A DNA stretch of 14,880 bases from an uncultured Prevotellaceae bacterium (GTDB lineage: Bacteria > Bacteroidota > Bacteroidia > Bacteroidales > Bacteroidaceae), in NCBI GenBank assembly GCA_902477365.1, contig CABSGW010000036.1, positions 1 through 14,880 of the forward strand, in the 5' to 3' direction. Positions 13,687 through 14,880 of this stretch are shown here, one piece after another; position 1 is the stretch's first letter, and each line of letters opens with the position of its first letter. Made by a program: the position numbers and the translations under genes. A model generated the notes under the pieces. It searched no databases and was not told where the DNA came from. It saw only the letters and a list, made by a program, of their open reading frames with translations.

Positions 13687-14880
13687 ATGCAAAAAATCAT
13701 CTCTTTCATATTCGTTTTCACCCTGTTCGGAAGCATTCGGGCACAATCAGTCTTAGACTATAATAACAATCGTCTGGACGATCGCAGCGGTTCACACTTC
13801 AAAACAACAGCCGATTCCGTGACCACTAAAGACGTACCTATCGGCTATTATATGTGGAAGATTAATGAACGGTTTGGCGACATTATCCCCACTGCAACCG
13901 ACACCCTTCCACACTTATTCCAAAATACGGGCTTTACTGAGGGCATTAAGGGAGAATATAATACCTTGGGGAACATGGGATCGCCCCGCTACCATCGCAT
14001 CTTCATGCGACGGAATCCCAAAGGAGACTTCATTTTCACCCATCCCTACGACTTTTTCCTGACGCAGCCTAATGAGCTGTTCTTTACCAATACGCTTTCT
14101 CCTTACACGAACATCACCTACCACGAATCCGGCGACAAGACGAACGGAGAAGACCGCATACGGGCCTATTTTGCTGTCAATGCCAACAAACGTCTCGGGT
14201 TCGGCTTTAAACTTGACTATCTCTATGGACGAGGATATTATGAAAACCAATCGACAGCTGATTTCAACGGAACGCTTTTCGGGTCATATATCGGAAGAAA
14301 CTATACATCCCACTTATTCTTTAGTGCCAACCACCTGAAAACAGCGGAAAACGGCGGTATTGAAGACGACCGCTACATTACCAATCCCGAAGTTTTCCCC
14401 AATCGCTACAATTCCCGGGACATCCCAACGATGCTCAACAAGGTGTGGAACAAATTGTATGTCAATACGTTCTATTACACCCAAAAATACAATATAGGAT
14501 TTTACCGTTCCAAATCGGTTGAAACCGACTCGTTAACAACAGAGGTTGCCGTGGCTGACTCATTGACAACAGACAGCATTGCCACCAGAACCGTAGCCTC
14601 CAGCCAAACACCGAAAGAGCAAGGCGAATTTGTGCCCGTTACCAGCTTTATACACACGTTGCGGGCAGACATCAACAGCCGCAAGTTCATTGCCAACGAA
14701 AAAGCGGAAAATTATTACGCCGACAACTACTTTGTAGGTGACTCCGCCCAAGACAAAACGCGCTATCTCCATGTGGGAAATACCTTGGCCGTCCAACTGC
14801 ACGAAGGATTCAACAAATGGGCCAAGGCCGGTATGAAGCTGTTTGCCTCCCACGACTTCCACCGTTTCAGTATTCCTAAA
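13687..14880 (+). CDS. Putative outer-membrane porin, 5' part (runs off the window)
   Basis: An uninterrupted frame of 398 codons begins at ATG 13687 and remains open at the right edge, so the C-terminus is missing. The chain starts with a signal peptide (MQKIISFIFVFTLFGSIRA, cut before QS at about 20). It continues with alternating aromatic/polar strands and Tyr/Asn/Gly-rich turns, for example RAYFAVNANKRLGFGFKLDY and YGRGYYENQ, as in Bacteroidota putative porins. The segment YYMWKINERFGD at about 58-69 and the HPYDFFLTQPNELFFTNTLSPY segment at about 119-140 are typical of that family. Residues 281-300 hold two copies of a 10-residue Thr/Asp-rich unit beginning DSLTT, probably an exposed loop. 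It appears to be its own transcription unit. The porin assignment is from general pattern and family resemblance; the transported substrate is unknown. Confidence 0.82.
   Translation, partial: MQKIISFIFVFTLFGSIRAQSVLDYNNNRLDDRSGSHFKTTADSVTTKDVPIGYYMWKINERFGDIIPTATDTLPHLFQNTGFTEGIKGEYNTLGNMGSPRYHRIFMRRNPKGDFIFTHPYDFFLTQPNELFFTNTLSPYTNITYHESGDKTNGEDRIRAYFAVNANKRLGFGFKLDYLYGRGYYENQSTADFNGTLFGSYIGRNYTSHLFFSANHLKTAENGGIEDDRYITNPEVFPNRYNSRDIPTMLNKVWNKLYVNTFYYTQKYNIGFYRSKSVETDSLTTEVAVADSLTTDSIATRTVASSQTPKEQGEFVPVTSFIHTLRADINSRKFIANEKAENYYADNYFVGDSAQDKTRYLHVGNTLAVQLHEGFNKWAKAGMKLFASHDFHRFSIPK

Noticed and set aside
13915..14250. A minus-strand frame of 111 codons and short plus-strand frames within 13865-14338.
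   Set aside because: They lie inside the 398-codon porin frame, which has a promoter, signal peptide and family-like strands; the others are out-of-frame shadows.
1..14880. Search for CRISPR arrays, tRNA genes, insertion sequences, prophage or defence genes.
   Set aside because: No spaced direct repeats, tRNA-like cloverleaf, transposase, integrase or known defence motif was seen by eye on either strand.

Overview
The window looks like a chromosomal segment of a Bacteroidales bacterium, most likely Bacteroides, Phocaeicola or a close relative. The reasons are: promoter elements of the Bacteroidota type (TAnnTTTG, sometimes with an upstream TTTG/TTG about 20 nt away) before most transcription units; no clear Shine-Dalgarno sequences; families typical of the group (a DUF4468 protein, a Bacteroides-type putative porin, a YihY protein with an added C-terminal domain); and moderate G+C with no sign of recently acquired DNA. 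I see no transposase, integrase, phage gene, CRISPR array or tRNA.

Layout. (1) 1-225: the 3' part of RNase P RNA (rnpB), cut by the left edge. (2) 226-417: a spacer with two small hairpins and a promoter. (3) 418-1737: a YihY/BrkB-type inner-membrane protein, convergent with (4) riboflavin synthase alpha chain on the minus strand (1832-2437); a long GC-rich hairpin lies between them. (5) 2589-8941: one compact plus-strand operon encoding a TolC-type outer-membrane factor, a MacA-type adaptor, a stand-alone MacB/LolD-type ATPase, a MacB/FtsX-type permease, a LytS-type histidine kinase and a LytTR response regulator. It ends in a clear hairpin terminator. (6) 9055-9684: a secreted DUF4468 protein with its own terminator. 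(7) 9685-10409: about 720 bp with no credible gene but with a cluster of inverted repeats, some mutually exclusive. (8) 10410-13599: a six-gene operon for a four-subunit 2-oxoacid:ferredoxin oxidoreductase (delta, alpha, beta, gamma) that also carries a small TPR protein at its head and a small two-helix membrane protein between alpha and beta. (9) 13687-14880: the first 398 codons of a putative beta-barrel porin, running off the right edge.

How the genes work together. The tolC-to-regulator operon encodes a complete tripartite ABC efflux pump of the MacAB-TolC kind, with ATPase and permease as separate proteins, plus a two-component system that probably senses an envelope or cytoplasmic-membrane signal and may control the pump. 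The substrate cannot be read from sequence. The oxidoreductase operon links oxidative decarboxylation of a 2-oxo acid (2-oxoglutarate or a branched-chain 2-oxo acid) to ferredoxin, as expected in an anaerobe. The two accessory proteins in it are the least explained parts.

Most of the window is ordinary, well-ordered core genome. I did not find a convincing new defence, mobile or biosynthetic system. The points most worth following are the structured intergenic region at 9711-9901, the membrane protein embedded in the oxidoreductase operon, the sensor pair built into the efflux operon, and two genes whose promoter boxes sit so close to the start codon that near-leaderless mRNAs are implied.
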